This document shows, piece by piece, positions 40,582 to 48,907 of a stretch of 64,000 bases of DNA. Origin of the DNA: Serratia ficaria (GTDB lineage Bacteria; Pseudomonadota; Gammaproteobacteria; Enterobacterales; Enterobacteriaceae). Made by a program: the position numbers and the translations under genes. The notes under the pieces are model-generated. The model saw nothing but the letters and a program-made list of their open reading frames with translations. It was not told where the DNA came from and made no database searches. Within the stretch, counting starts at the first letter, position 1. Each line of letters begins with the position of its first letter. The DNA lies in the NCBI RefSeq assembly GCF_900187015.1, contig NZ_LT906479.1, positions 1,302,001 to 1,366,000 on the forward strand. The letters run 5' to 3'.

Positions 40582-40666
40582 TGGTGCGGGAGGCGAGACT
40601 TGAACTCGCACACCTTGCGGCGCCAGAACCTAAATCTGGTGCGTCTACCAATTTCGCCACTCCCGC
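40582..40666 (-). tRNA. leuW: tRNA-Leu (UAG)
   Basis: An 85-nt class II tRNA with a long variable arm and CCA, acceptor GCGGGAG and anticodon TAG, matching E. coli leuW in sequence and position. Confidence 0.97.
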
Positions 40667-40673
40667 AAAAATA

Positions 40674-40750
40674 TGGTGGCTACGACGGGATTCGAACCTG
40701 TGACCCCATCATTATGAGTGATGTGCTCTAACCAGCTGAGCTACGTAGCC
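40674..40750 (-). tRNA. metT: tRNA-Met (CAU), elongator, first gene of the operon
   Basis: A 77-nt cloverleaf with CCA and anticodon CAT. It is the promoter-proximal tRNA of the leftward metT-leuW-glnU-glnW-metU-glnV operon. Confidence 0.97.
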
Positions 40751-40923
40751 ATCTTTTTTTGCTTTGCCTTCATCGGCGTTGCGGGGCGCATTATGCGTAT
40801 ATGACCGATTTGCGTCAACAAGTTTTTTCCCGAAAAAGCGGGCAGAAGTGCCGTTTGTCTGGGTTGTGAACATTATGGCGATAAAAGCATCAATTCAGGC
40901 AATTGTCGGTAGAAAACATCAAC

Positions 40924-40948
40924 AAAAAGGCGGGCCGAAAGGCCCGCC
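40924..40948 (-). terminator. asnB intrinsic terminator
   Basis: GGCGGGCC/GGCCCGCC stem with GAAA-type loop; read leftward it is followed by five T. It lies just past the asnB stop. Confidence 0.85.
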
Positions 40949-40970
40949 CGGGTGATAAACCGCAGCGCGA

Positions 40971-42635
40971 TTATTGGTAGGCGGACTGGTGCACGCCAAC
41001 TGCACGACCAGAAGGATCGTCCATCTTCTTGAACGATTCGTCCCACTCGATGGCCTTGGCCGAAGAACAGGCCACCGACGGGCCGCCAGGCACGCATTCG
41101 GCCGCGCTCGGCAGCGGGAACAGCTCTTCGAAAATTTCGCGGTACAGATAGCCTTCTTTCGAGGTCGGCGTGTTGTACGGGAAGCGGAAACGTGCGGTTT
41201 CGAGCTGTTGATCGCTGATCTGCTGCGCAGCGACCTCTTTCAGCGTGTCAATCCAGCTGTAACCCACGCCGTCGGAGAACTGCTCTTTCTGGCGCCAGGC
41301 CACGCTGGCCGGCAGATAGGACTCAAAACATTCGCGAAGGATATGCTTTTCCATTTTGCCATTGCCGCACATCTTGTCTTTCGGGTTGATGCGCATCGCC
41401 ACGTCGAGGAATTTCTTGTCCAGGAACGGCACGCGGGCTTCCACCCCCCAGGCGGACATCGCCTTGTTGGCGCGGGCGCAGTCGAACATGTGCAGCGCCA
41501 GCAGTTTGCGCACCGTCTCGTCGTGGAATTCGCGCGCGTCCGGCGCCTTGTGGAAGTACAGGTAGCCGCCGAACACTTCGTCCGCCCCTTCGCCGGACAG
41601 CACCATCTTGATGCCCATCGCTTTGATCTTGCGCGACATCAGGTACATCGGCGTGGAGGCGCGGATGGTGGTGACGTCGTAGGTTTCGATGTGATAAATC
41701 ACGTCGCGGATGGCGTCCAGGCCTTCCTGCACGGTGAAGTGGATCTCGTGGTGCACGGTGCCCAGATGGTTAGCCACTTCCTGCGCGGCGCGCAGATCCG
41801 GCGATCCTTCCAGACCGACGGCGAAGGAGTGCAGCTGCGGCCACCAGGCTTCGCTGCGTTCCTGATCTTCCACCCGGCGCGCGGCGTATTTCTTGGTGAT
41901 CGCCGAGATCACCGAAGAATCCAGCCCGCCGGACAGCAACACGCCGTAAGGCACGTCGGACATCAGGTGGCTTTTCACCGAGTCTTCCAGCGCGGTGCGC
42001 AGGGCGTTGGCGTCGGTCAGGTTGTCTTTGACGTTGTCGTAGTCGAACCAGTCGCGCTGGTAATATTCGCGGATCTCGCCGTCCTGGCTCCACAGGTAGC
42101 TGCCGGCCGGGAATTCCTTGATGGTGCGGCACACCGGCACCAGCGCTTTCATTTCAGAGGCGACATACAGGTTGCCGTGTTCGTCGTGGCCCATGTACAG
42201 CGGGATGATGCCCAGGTGATCGCGGCCGATCAGGTAGGCGTCTTTCTCGGTATCGTACAGGGCGAAGGCGAACATGCCCTGCAGGTCGTCGAGGAAGTCC
42301 GGGCCTTTTTCCTGATACAGCGCCAGGATCACTTCACAGTCTGAACCGGTCTGGAACTCATAACGCTCGCTCAGCCGTTGGCGCAGCGCCTGGTGGTTAT
42401 AGATTTCGCCGTTGACCGCCAGAACGTGGGTGTGCGCGGCGTTGTACAGCGGTTGGGCGCCATTGTTGACGTCGACGATCGACAGGCGCTCGTGCGCCAG
42501 AATGGCTTTATCGCTGGCGTAAACGCCGGACCAGTCCGGGCCGCGATGGCGCATCAGACGCGACAGCTCCAGCGCTTTTTTACGCAGTTCAACGGGATCG
42601 GACTTCAGATCGAGCACACCGAAAATAGAACACAT
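40971..42635 (-). CDS. asnB: Asparagine synthetase B (glutamine-hydrolysing)
   Basis: The 554-residue enzyme makes asparagine from aspartate, ATP and glutamine. Cys2 in M-C-S-I-F-G is the N-terminal glutaminase nucleophile, and the synthetase domain has the pyrophosphate loop L-S-G-G-L-D-S-S. Length and C-terminus (G-V-H-Q-S-A-Y-Q) match E. coli AsnB. The tRNA operon lies upstream of ubiF on its left, and the chitinase gene replaces the direct asnB-nagD neighbourhood seen in E. coli. Confidence 0.97.
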   Translation of the reverse strand: MCSIFGVLDLKSDPVELRKKALELSRLMRHRGPDWSGVYASDKAILAHERLSIVDVNNGAQPLYNAAHTHVLAVNGEIYNHQALRQRLSERYEFQTGSDCEVILALYQEKGPDFLDDLQGMFAFALYDTEKDAYLIGRDHLGIIPLYMGHDEHGNLYVASEMKALVPVCRTIKEFPAGSYLWSQDGEIREYYQRDWFDYDNVKDNLTDANALRTALEDSVKSHLMSDVPYGVLLSGGLDSSVISAITKKYAARRVEDQERSEAWWPQLHSFAVGLEGSPDLRAAQEVANHLGTVHHEIHFTVQEGLDAIRDVIYHIETYDVTTIRASTPMYLMSRKIKAMGIKMVLSGEGADEVFGGYLYFHKAPDAREFHDETVRKLLALHMFDCARANKAMSAWGVEARVPFLDKKFLDVAMRINPKDKMCGNGKMEKHILRECFESYLPASVAWRQKEQFSDGVGYSWIDTLKEVAAQQISDQQLETARFRFPYNTPTSKEGYLYREIFEELFPLPSAAECVPGGPSVACSSAKAIEWDESFKKMDDPSGRAVGVHQSAYQ

Positions 42636-42879
42636 ACCACTCTCCTAACGACTTTTTTGACTGTGATGTTGTTTTTGCTGTTATGGGCAGCATTGCCGGT
42701 TTATCAATGACGAGCCGGCGTTGCCGCGCTGTGTTTATGAAAATGCGTCAAAAGCCGCGGGGGATGCAAGCGTTTTAACGTGGCGCTGAAAAATAGTTGT
42801 CAGGGGGGATGCGTTTTTTAGCGGATTTTCAGTTAATGGCGTTAAAAATTATCGATTGTTCAATTTTTTCCGTAATGGA

Positions 42880-42910
42880 TGAGTTGCCGGCCAATTTTAC
42901 CGGCAACTCA
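42880..42910. terminator. Hairpin after the chitinase gene
   Basis: TGAGTTGCCGG/CCGGCAACTCA forms a perfect 11-bp stem 10 bases past the chitinase stop. T-rich sequence follows only after a gap, so this may be a weak terminator or an mRNA-stabilising hairpin. Confidence 0.5.
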
Positions 42911-42920
42911 TTGCCGACTA

Positions 42921-44366
42921 TCAGACGGTCGGTTGCCACAGGGTGAAGGCGACGTCCGGCGTCCAGCCGGCGTTAGACGTATGCGCCTGCAGGCAGGCAT
43001 ACTTTTTGCCGTTATAGCTCACCCGGTCGCCGGCTTTATAGCCGTGGTTATTCTGCCACTCGGCCACGCCCGGATCGGGCGGCGTGCCGCCGTCGGCGGT
43101 TTTCACCGCCAGCGCGCCGCTCGGCAGCGAGGTATTGCCCTCGCCGTCGGTGGCGGTGACAAAATAGCTGTACTGGGTAGCCGGCGTCAGGCCGCTGTCC
43201 TGCAGCGACAGGCCGGCGGTTTGGCCAATGGCGGCGCCGTTGCGATAAACGCTGTAGTGGCTTATCGGTTTGGCGCCGGCGGCGGCGCGCCAGTTCAGCG
43301 TCAGCGAGCTCGAGGTGAGGGCGCTGGCGCTCAACGCCGTGGGCGCCTCAGGCTTTCCCGGCAGCGGCGGGGTGACTCCGCCCTGGATCAGTGCGGCGTA
43401 ACGGGTTTTGAATTCCCAGCCGTAGGCCACGCCGGCCTTGCTTTTGCCGTTGTCCCAGTTCACCGACCAGGTCATCAATCCCTTGATCGACAGATTTTTG
43501 GCGTCGAGCCGCGCAAAGGCGTTGTAGACCGCCTGTTTGTCGACCACATAGCCGGTGGCTGCGGCGTCGTTGTTGCTCGGCAGGCCGATGACGAATTTCG
43601 CCGCCGGGATTTTGGTGTAGCCGCGGGTGCCGGTCACCAGACTTTCCGTCAGGTAGTACAGGAAGTCTTCCTTCATGGCGTCGTTGTTTTGGGTGATCCA
43701 GGCGTTGAGCTCATCCACCCAGATGCCGTCGCCGCCCTGGTTATAATATTGCGGCGCGATAAAGTCATAATATCCCTCAAGCGCGTTAATATAATCGAGA
43801 TAGCTGCCGTTGGTGCGCAAATAAGGGAATTCCGGCGCCATGCTGACAATAAAGTTTTTGCCTTGTGCGGCGTAGTGCGCTTTTACCTTTTTCAACGCGG
43901 CCGGCAATACGGTTTTATTGTTGGCCGCGCCAATGGCCGCCTGTTCCAAATCGATATCCAGCCCGTCGAAGCCGTAAGTTTCCACCAGGCGGATAATTTC
44001 ATTGGCCAGCGGCTCTTCGTCGCCGGTTTTCAGTTCGATATGCGCATCGGCGCCGCCCAGAGAAATCAGCACCGCGCGCCCCTGGCCGTTCAGCACCCCT
44101 ACCTGGCGGCGGAATTCGGCGTCGGACAGGTTGTACGGCTTGAAGGTCGGGATGCCCTGGCCCTTCATAAAGGCGACCGCCACCACGTTGTACTCGGGCG
44201 GGATGTCGGTCAGGTTCATATTGGCGAACTGGCCTTGCTGATAACCGTCGCTGGCGCCGGCGGCCCAGTTATGCCAGAAACCCATCATGATTTTTTTGTT
44301 GGCCATGTCCGGCATGGCGGCTGCGTCGTCTGCGGCTTGCGCATTGATAATATTATGGGTGCTCAT
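42921..44366 (-). CDS. chiC: ChiC-type family 18 chitinase
   Basis: The 481-residue protein has a GH18 catalytic domain (about 24-320) with D-G-L-D-I-D-L-E at 134-141, so Glu141 is the acid, then a fibronectin III domain (about 335-415) and a CBM5/12 chitin-binding domain (about 425-481, with W-Q-N-N-H-G-Y-K-A-G-D-R-V). This is the S. marcescens ChiC layout, a non-processive endochitinase that releases GlcNAc oligomers. There is no Sec signal peptide; known ChiC leaves the cell by the ChiWXYZ holin-endopeptidase route. ATG 44366 has GAGG upstream. In S. marcescens I recall chiC near chiB and cbp21, so this may be a paralogue or a relocated copy. Confidence 0.88.
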   Translation of the reverse strand: MSTHNIINAQAADDAAAMPDMANKKIMMGFWHNWAAGASDGYQQGQFANMNLTDIPPEYNVVAVAFMKGQGIPTFKPYNLSDAEFRRQVGVLNGQGRAVLISLGGADAHIELKTGDEEPLANEIIRLVETYGFDGLDIDLEQAAIGAANNKTVLPAALKKVKAHYAAQGKNFIVSMAPEFPYLRTNGSYLDYINALEGYYDFIAPQYYNQGGDGIWVDELNAWITQNNDAMKEDFLYYLTESLVTGTRGYTKIPAAKFVIGLPSNNDAAATGYVVDKQAVYNAFARLDAKNLSIKGLMTWSVNWDNGKSKAGVAYGWEFKTRYAALIQGGVTPPLPGKPEAPTALSASALTSSSLTLNWRAAAGAKPISHYSVYRNGAAIGQTAGLSLQDSGLTPATQYSYFVTATDGEGNTSLPSGALAVKTADGGTPPDPGVAEWQNNHGYKAGDRVSYNGKKYACLQAHTSNAGWTPDVAFTLWQPTV

Positions 44367-44546
44367 AGTGGCCTCGTTATTTTTGGGGTAAGAGTATTTC
44401 CACACGCCGCCGATACGGTTATTGGCGGGGCGTAAATACATAGTGCGGTTTTTTAACGAGGGGAGAATGAAACCTTTGGCGGCCAATAATAAATTAAATT
44501 CAAACGGAAGGGCGAATGGGCAGGGCGGCCGGCGCCGCCGCCGCCA

Positions 44547-45299
44547 TTAAAAGATATTGATATCGGCGACCGAAGGGAAAATATAGCTCGGGCGGAACGG
44601 CATGGTTTCGACGTCGTTCAGCGTGGAGACGCCGGACAGCACCAGCACGGTTTCCAGACCGGCCTGGAAGCCCGCCAGGATATCGGTACGCAGGTTGTCG
44701 CCGACGATCACCGTTTCTTCCGAATGCGCCTGCATTTTGTTCAGCGCGGCGCGGATGATCCACGGGCTGGGCTTGCCGACGTAAAACGGCTTGCGGCCGG
44801 TGATCTTTTCGATCGGGGCGCACAGCGCGCCGCAGGCCGGCGTAAAGCCGTGGCCATGGCTGTCGGGATTGGTGGCGATAAAGCGCGCGCCGTTGTTCAC
44901 GAAGTAGGCGGCCTTGTGCATCATGTCCCAGTTGTAGGAACGGGTTTCGCCGACGATCACGAAGTCCGGGTTGATGTCGGTGATGGTGAAACCGGCCTTG
45001 TACAGTTCGTGGATCAGCGCGCCTTCGCCCACCACATAGGCTTTCTTGCCTTCCTGACGGCGCAGGAAATCGGCGGTGGCCATCGCCGAGGTGTAAAACG
45101 CGCTTTCCGGCACCTCAAGGCCGGCGGCGGCGAAGCGGTTCGCCAGATCCTGCGCGGTCTGCGACGGATAGTTGGTCAGCACCACCAGCGGCATGCCCTG
45201 TTCCTGAATGCGCGCCAGGAACAGATCGGCGCCGGGAACCGGCGTGTTGTCATGCAGCAGCACGCCGTCGATATCACATATAACGTTCTTGATTGTCAT
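44547..45299 (-). CDS. nagD: Nucleotide / sugar-phosphate phosphatase NagD
   Basis: The 250-residue HAD-family enzyme starts with the D-I-D-G-V-L-L nucleophile motif (D-x-D) and has the C-terminal G-D-N-L-R-T-D-I-L-A-G motif. It dephosphorylates UMP, GMP and related compounds in vitro and is thought to clear byproducts of amino-sugar metabolism. It is the last gene of nagBACD, 66 bases after nagC. Confidence 0.95.
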   Translation of the reverse strand: MTIKNVICDIDGVLLHDNTPVPGADLFLARIQEQGMPLVVLTNYPSQTAQDLANRFAAAGLEVPESAFYTSAMATADFLRRQEGKKAYVVGEGALIHELYKAGFTITDINPDFVIVGETRSYNWDMMHKAAYFVNNGARFIATNPDSHGHGFTPACGALCAPIEKITGRKPFYVGKPSPWIIRAALNKMQAHSEETVIVGDNLRTDILAGFQAGLETVLVLSGVSTLNDVETMPFRPSYIFPSVADINIF

Positions 45300-45365
45300 T
45301 GTTGCTGTTTCTCATGATTGCGGCAGGCAAAAAGCGACGATAGCACACCTGCCAGAAGCGGCGGA

Positions 45366-46586
45366 TCAGCTTTCCAGCAATCGCTGCAATAGCACGCCGT
45401 TGAGCATCGCCCGCTTGGCCAGGGCGAAAGCGCCGATCGCCGAGCGATGATTGAGTTCGGAGGTGACCACCGGCAGATTTTTGCGGAAGTCCTTCAGCAC
45501 CTGGGTGTTGATGCAGCTTTGGATCGCCGGCAGCAGCACTTTTTCCGCCTCGGTGATTTCACCGGCGATCACCACCTTCTGCGGGTTGAACAGGTTGATG
45601 GCGATGGCCACCGCCTTGCCCAGGTAGCGGCCGACGTGTTCGATCACTTCGCCGGCCAGCAGGTCGCCGCGGTTGGCGGCCTTGCAGATGGCGGCGATGC
45701 TGCAGTCGTCCAGCGTCAGCTTGCTCGGGTAGCCCTGCGTCAGCAGCTGACGCACCCGGTGCTCGATCGCCGCATTGGCGGCCACGGTTTCCAGGCAGCC
45801 GAAGTTGCCGCAGTGGCAGCGCTCGCCCAGCGGATCGATCTGGATATGGCCAATCTCGCCGACGTTGCCGTTGTTGCCGAGGAAGATCTGGCCGTTGACG
45901 ATGATGCCGGCGCCGGTGCCGCGGTGCAGGCGCACCAGAATAGAGTCTTCGCAATCGCGGGTGGCGCCAAAATAGTGTTCCGCCAGCGCCAGGCTGCGGA
46001 TATCGTGGCCAACGAAGCTGGTGACGTTAAAGCGCTGCTGCAGGTTGTCCACCAGCGCCCAGTTGTTGACGCTGATGTGCGGCATGTAGCGCACCACGCC
46101 CAGCGCAGGATCCACCAGGCCGGGCAGGATCACCGCAATGGCGATCAGCTCGCGCAGCTTGCGCTGGTTGCTCTCGATAAACTGCGCGATGGCGGCGAAC
46201 AGCGCGTTTTCCAGCGTTTCCTGGGTGCGCTCCGGCAGCGGGTAGTGTTCCTCGCCCAGCGATTTGCCGCTCATGTCGTACAGGGTAATGGTGGCGTCGT
46301 GGCGCCCGAGGCGCACGGCGACGGTATGGAAATGACGGGTTTCGGAAACGATGGAGATGGCGCGGCGGCCGCCGGTGGAGGCTTGCTGATCGACTTCCTT
46401 GATCAGCCCGCGCTCCAACAGCTGGCGAGTAATTTTAGTGACGCTGGCGGGCGCTAGCTGGCTGAGTTCGGCAATCTGAATGCGCGAGATCGGACCCTGC
46501 TGGTCGATCAGGCGATAAACTGCCGCGCCGTTGAGTTGTTTGACTAAGTCAACATTCCCTATCTGTGCTTGTCCGCCGGTGCTCAT
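45366..46586 (-). CDS. nagC: N-acetylglucosamine repressor NagC
   Basis: The 406-residue ROK-family regulator has an N-terminal winged helix-turn-helix (about 20-80, with S-R-I-Q-I-A-E-L-S-Q-L-A) and a C-terminal sugar-kinase-like domain with the zinc motif C-H-C-G-N-F-G-C-L-E. It represses nagE, nagBACD and chitin genes until GlcNAc-6-phosphate binds. ATG 46586 was chosen over the TTG one codon upstream. Candidate operators lie at nagB/nagE and chiP within this window. Confidence 0.96.
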   Translation of the reverse strand: MSTGGQAQIGNVDLVKQLNGAAVYRLIDQQGPISRIQIAELSQLAPASVTKITRQLLERGLIKEVDQQASTGGRRAISIVSETRHFHTVAVRLGRHDATITLYDMSGKSLGEEHYPLPERTQETLENALFAAIAQFIESNQRKLRELIAIAVILPGLVDPALGVVRYMPHISVNNWALVDNLQQRFNVTSFVGHDIRSLALAEHYFGATRDCEDSILVRLHRGTGAGIIVNGQIFLGNNGNVGEIGHIQIDPLGERCHCGNFGCLETVAANAAIEHRVRQLLTQGYPSKLTLDDCSIAAICKAANRGDLLAGEVIEHVGRYLGKAVAIAINLFNPQKVVIAGEITEAEKVLLPAIQSCINTQVLKDFRKNLPVVTSELNHRSAIGAFALAKRAMLNGVLLQRLLES

Positions 46587-46613
46587 CAATAATTTTACTC
46601 GCTGTTCATTGAA

Positions 46614-47753
46614 TTAAACCTCGTTACCGTTAACGAGCGTTTTGGTGATGTTAAAATCACCGGTAAAGGCGGTCAGGTTAGCCACTTTGCCGGCTTCAAT
46701 GGTGCCCAGCAGGCGGTCAACGCCGATCGCGCGCGCCGGATACAGCGTCGCCATGCGCAGCGCTTCGTCGAGCGCGATGCCGATGTGTTCCACGCTGTTC
46801 CGCACCGCTTCGATCATGGTCAGCGCAGAGCCGCTCAGGGTGCCGTTTTCATCCACGCACAGCCCGTCACGATAGTATATTGTTTTACCGGCGAAAATAA
46901 ATTGGTCAATATCGGCTCCCGCCGGAGCGGTCGCGTCGGTGACCAGCACCAACTTATCACCTTTCAGGCGTTTGGCGTTACGGATACTCGCCCAGGCCAC
47001 GTGATGGCCGTCGGCGATGATGCCGGTATAGACCTCCGGCGTGTCGAAGATCGCGCCCATCAGCCCCGGTTCGCGGCCGGTGATGTACGGCATGGCGTTG
47101 TACAGGTGGGTGGCGAAGCTGATGCCGGCGGCGAAGCCGGTGCGGGCCTGATCGTAGGTGGCGTTCGAGTGGCCGGCGGAGACGATGATGCCGGCCTCGG
47201 TCAGCTGCTTGATAAAGTGCGGCTCCACCATTTCCGGCGCCAGCGTCACTTTGGTTATCACGTCGGCGTTGGCGCACAGGTAGTCGATCATTTCCCGGGT
47301 CGGCTTGCGGATAAACGCCGGGTTGTGGGTGCCTTTTTTCACCGGGCTGAGGTATGGCCCTTCCAGGTGCAAACCGAGCGCCTGGTTACGGTGCTTTTTC
47401 AGATAAGCGCGCATCACTTCGATGCTGTGCTTCATAAATTCGTCGCTGCTGGTGATCAGCGTCGGCAGATAGCTGGTGCAGCCGGACTTTTCGTTGGCGC
47501 GCTGCATGATCTCCAGCGTGTCTTCCGAAATGGCCTCCAGCGAATCGTTGAACTGTACGCCGCCGCAGCCGTTCAGCTGCACGTCGATCAGTCCGGGGGC
47601 CAGGATAGCGCCACCCAGATCGCGCGTTTCGATGCCGGCGGGCAATTCGGCCACCGGGCAGACTCTTTCAATCAGCCCATCAGCGATAATCACTGCATGG
47701 TCATCAAGTACGTCGTGGCCGGTAAAAATCCGGCCTTGGGTTAAAGCGAACAT
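46614..47753 (-). CDS. nagA: N-acetylglucosamine-6-phosphate deacetylase NagA
   Basis: The 379-residue amidohydrolase removes acetate from GlcNAc-6-phosphate. It has the G-H-S-N-A-T motif and [10 protein letters not shown] with the catalytic Asp, and the N-terminal half holds [12 protein letters not shown] 47753 with AGGGGG upstream was chosen over a longer reading. It lies 18 bases after nagB and 27 bases before nagC. Confidence 0.96.
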   Translation of the reverse strand: MFALTQGRIFTGHDVLDDHAVIIADGLIERVCPVAELPAGIETRDLGGAILAPGLIDVQLNGCGGVQFNDSLEAISEDTLEIMQRANEKSGCTSYLPTLITSSDEFMKHSIEVMRAYLKKHRNQALGLHLEGPYLSPVKKGTHNPAFIRKPTREMIDYLCANADVITKVTLAPEMVEPHFIKQLTEAGIIVSAGHSNATYDQARTGFAAGISFATHLYNAMPYITGREPGLMGAIFDTPEVYTGIIADGHHVAWASIRNAKRLKGDKLVLVTDATAPAGADIDQFIFAGKTIYYRDGLCVDENGTLSGSALTMIEAVRNSVEHIGIALDEALRMATLYPARAIGVDRLLGTIEAGKVANLTAFTGDFNITKTLVNGNEV

Positions 47754-47771
47754 CGTAGCCCCCTGCAAAGA

Positions 47772-48572
47772 TTAAAGACTCTTAACGCTTTCCGCTTCTA
47801 ACTCGCGGAAGTATTTAACGGTTTTGACTTTCAGTTCCATGGTGGCCGGTTCGTCGCATACCACCACCGCCTTGGCGTGCAGCTGCAGGCAGCTGATGGT
47901 CCACATGTGGTTGATATTGCCTTCCACTGCGGCTTCCAGCGCCTGGGCCTTGGCGTGGCCGGTCACCAGAATCATCACTTCTTCCGCATCCAGCAGCGTG
48001 CCCACGCCGACGGTCAACGCATATTTCGGCACCAGGCTGACGTCGCCGCCGAAGAAGCGCGAGTTGGCGATGCGGGTGTCCTCGGTCAGCGTTTTGATGC
48101 GGGTGCGCGAAGCCAGTGAAGACGCCGGCTCGTTGAACGCGATGTGGCCGTCGATGCCGACGCCGCCCATAAACAGGTTAATTTTACCGTAAGACTTGAT
48201 CTTCTCTTCATACTGGCGGCATTCGGCGTCGACGTCGGCGGCGTTGCCGTTCAGCAGGTTGATATTTTCACGTGGGATATCAACGTGATCAAAGAAATTA
48301 CGGTACATGAAGGTATGATAGCTTTCCGGGTGTTCCTGCGGCAGGCCAACGTATTCATCCATGTTGAAAGTCACAACATGCTTAAAGCTTACTTCACCTG
48401 CTTTGTGCATCGCAATCAGATGTTTGTACGCTTCCAGCGGCGTGCCGCCGGTTGGCAGGCCGAGGACAAACGGACGCTCTGCGGTTGGCTTGAATGCGTT
48501 GATGCGTTGAACGATATGGCGGGCGGCCCATTTGCCGACTTGTGCGGTATCTTTCAGTGGGATAAGTCTCAT
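47772..48572 (-). CDS. nagB: Glucosamine-6-phosphate deaminase NagB
   Basis: The 266-residue enzyme converts glucosamine-6-phosphate to fructose-6-phosphate and ammonia. It has the E. coli length and segments F-N-M-D-E-Y-V-G-L and [11 protein letters not shown] with the active-site Asp/His/Glu, and the L-P-T-G-G-T-P phosphate loop. It is the first gene of nagBACD and is read away from nagE. Confidence 0.97.
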   Translation of the reverse strand: MRLIPLKDTAQVGKWAARHIVQRINAFKPTAERPFVLGLPTGGTPLEAYKHLIAMHKAGEVSFKHVVTFNMDEYVGLPQEHPESYHTFMYRNFFDHVDIPRENINLLNGNAADVDAECRQYEEKIKSYGKINLFMGGVGIDGHIAFNEPASSLASRTRIKTLTEDTRIANSRFFGGDVSLVPKYALTVGVGTLLDAEEVMILVTGHAKAQALEAAVEGNINHMWTISCLQLHAKAVVVCDEPATMELKVKTVKYFRELEAESVKSL

Positions 48573-48679
48573 CTAACACCTCTTTGGGTAAGTAAACTAA
48601 AGCTATACTGTACGGGCCTGATGGAGAGTCCTAAGCGTAAACCAGCTTTATGATTCTCGCGTGAATCGTCCGTCCAGTT

Positions 48680-48701
48680 GATTTTTTGAATGATAAAATA
48701 A
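48680..48701. promoter_or_regulatory. Candidate NagC operator (nagB side)
   Basis: An AT-rich imperfect palindrome, TTTTTTGAATGATAAAATAAG, lies about 110 bp before nagB. It resembles the nagB-side NagC box I recall from E. coli and is about 95 bp from the other candidate box, a spacing that in E. coli allows a repression loop. Confidence 0.5.
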
Positions 48702-48745
48702 GTTTTGTGTGATGGCTAGCAATCTGGCAGTTTAAGACTACTTTT

Positions 48746-48763
48746 TGGTGATATAAATCACAA
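48746..48763. promoter_or_regulatory. Candidate CRP site between nagB and nagE
   Basis: TGGTGATATAAATCACAA is a near-consensus CRP palindrome (TGTGA-N6-TCACA with one change) midway between the two NagC boxes, as in the E. coli nag intergenic region. Confidence 0.6.
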
Positions 48764-48774
48764 AAAAGGAGGTT

Positions 48775-48797
48775 TTAATTTGCGATACAAAATAATT
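48775..48797. promoter_or_regulatory. Candidate NagC operator (nagE side)
   Basis: The core TTTGCGATACAAA inside an AT-rich flank fits the NagC operator pattern and lies where the E. coli nagE box is found, about 110 bp before nagE. Confidence 0.55.
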
Positions 48798-48907
48798 TTT
48801 TTACACTCCGCATGAGTGATACGTGCCATGCGTTTTTTCTAAAAGGTAGTGAGAGCGTCAAATAAACTACTAATAGGGTCCGTCCGCGGACGACATAGGG
48901 GGAAAAG

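Noticed and set aside
40285..40731. Open frames across the tRNA cluster
   Set aside because: They are translations of tRNA genes.
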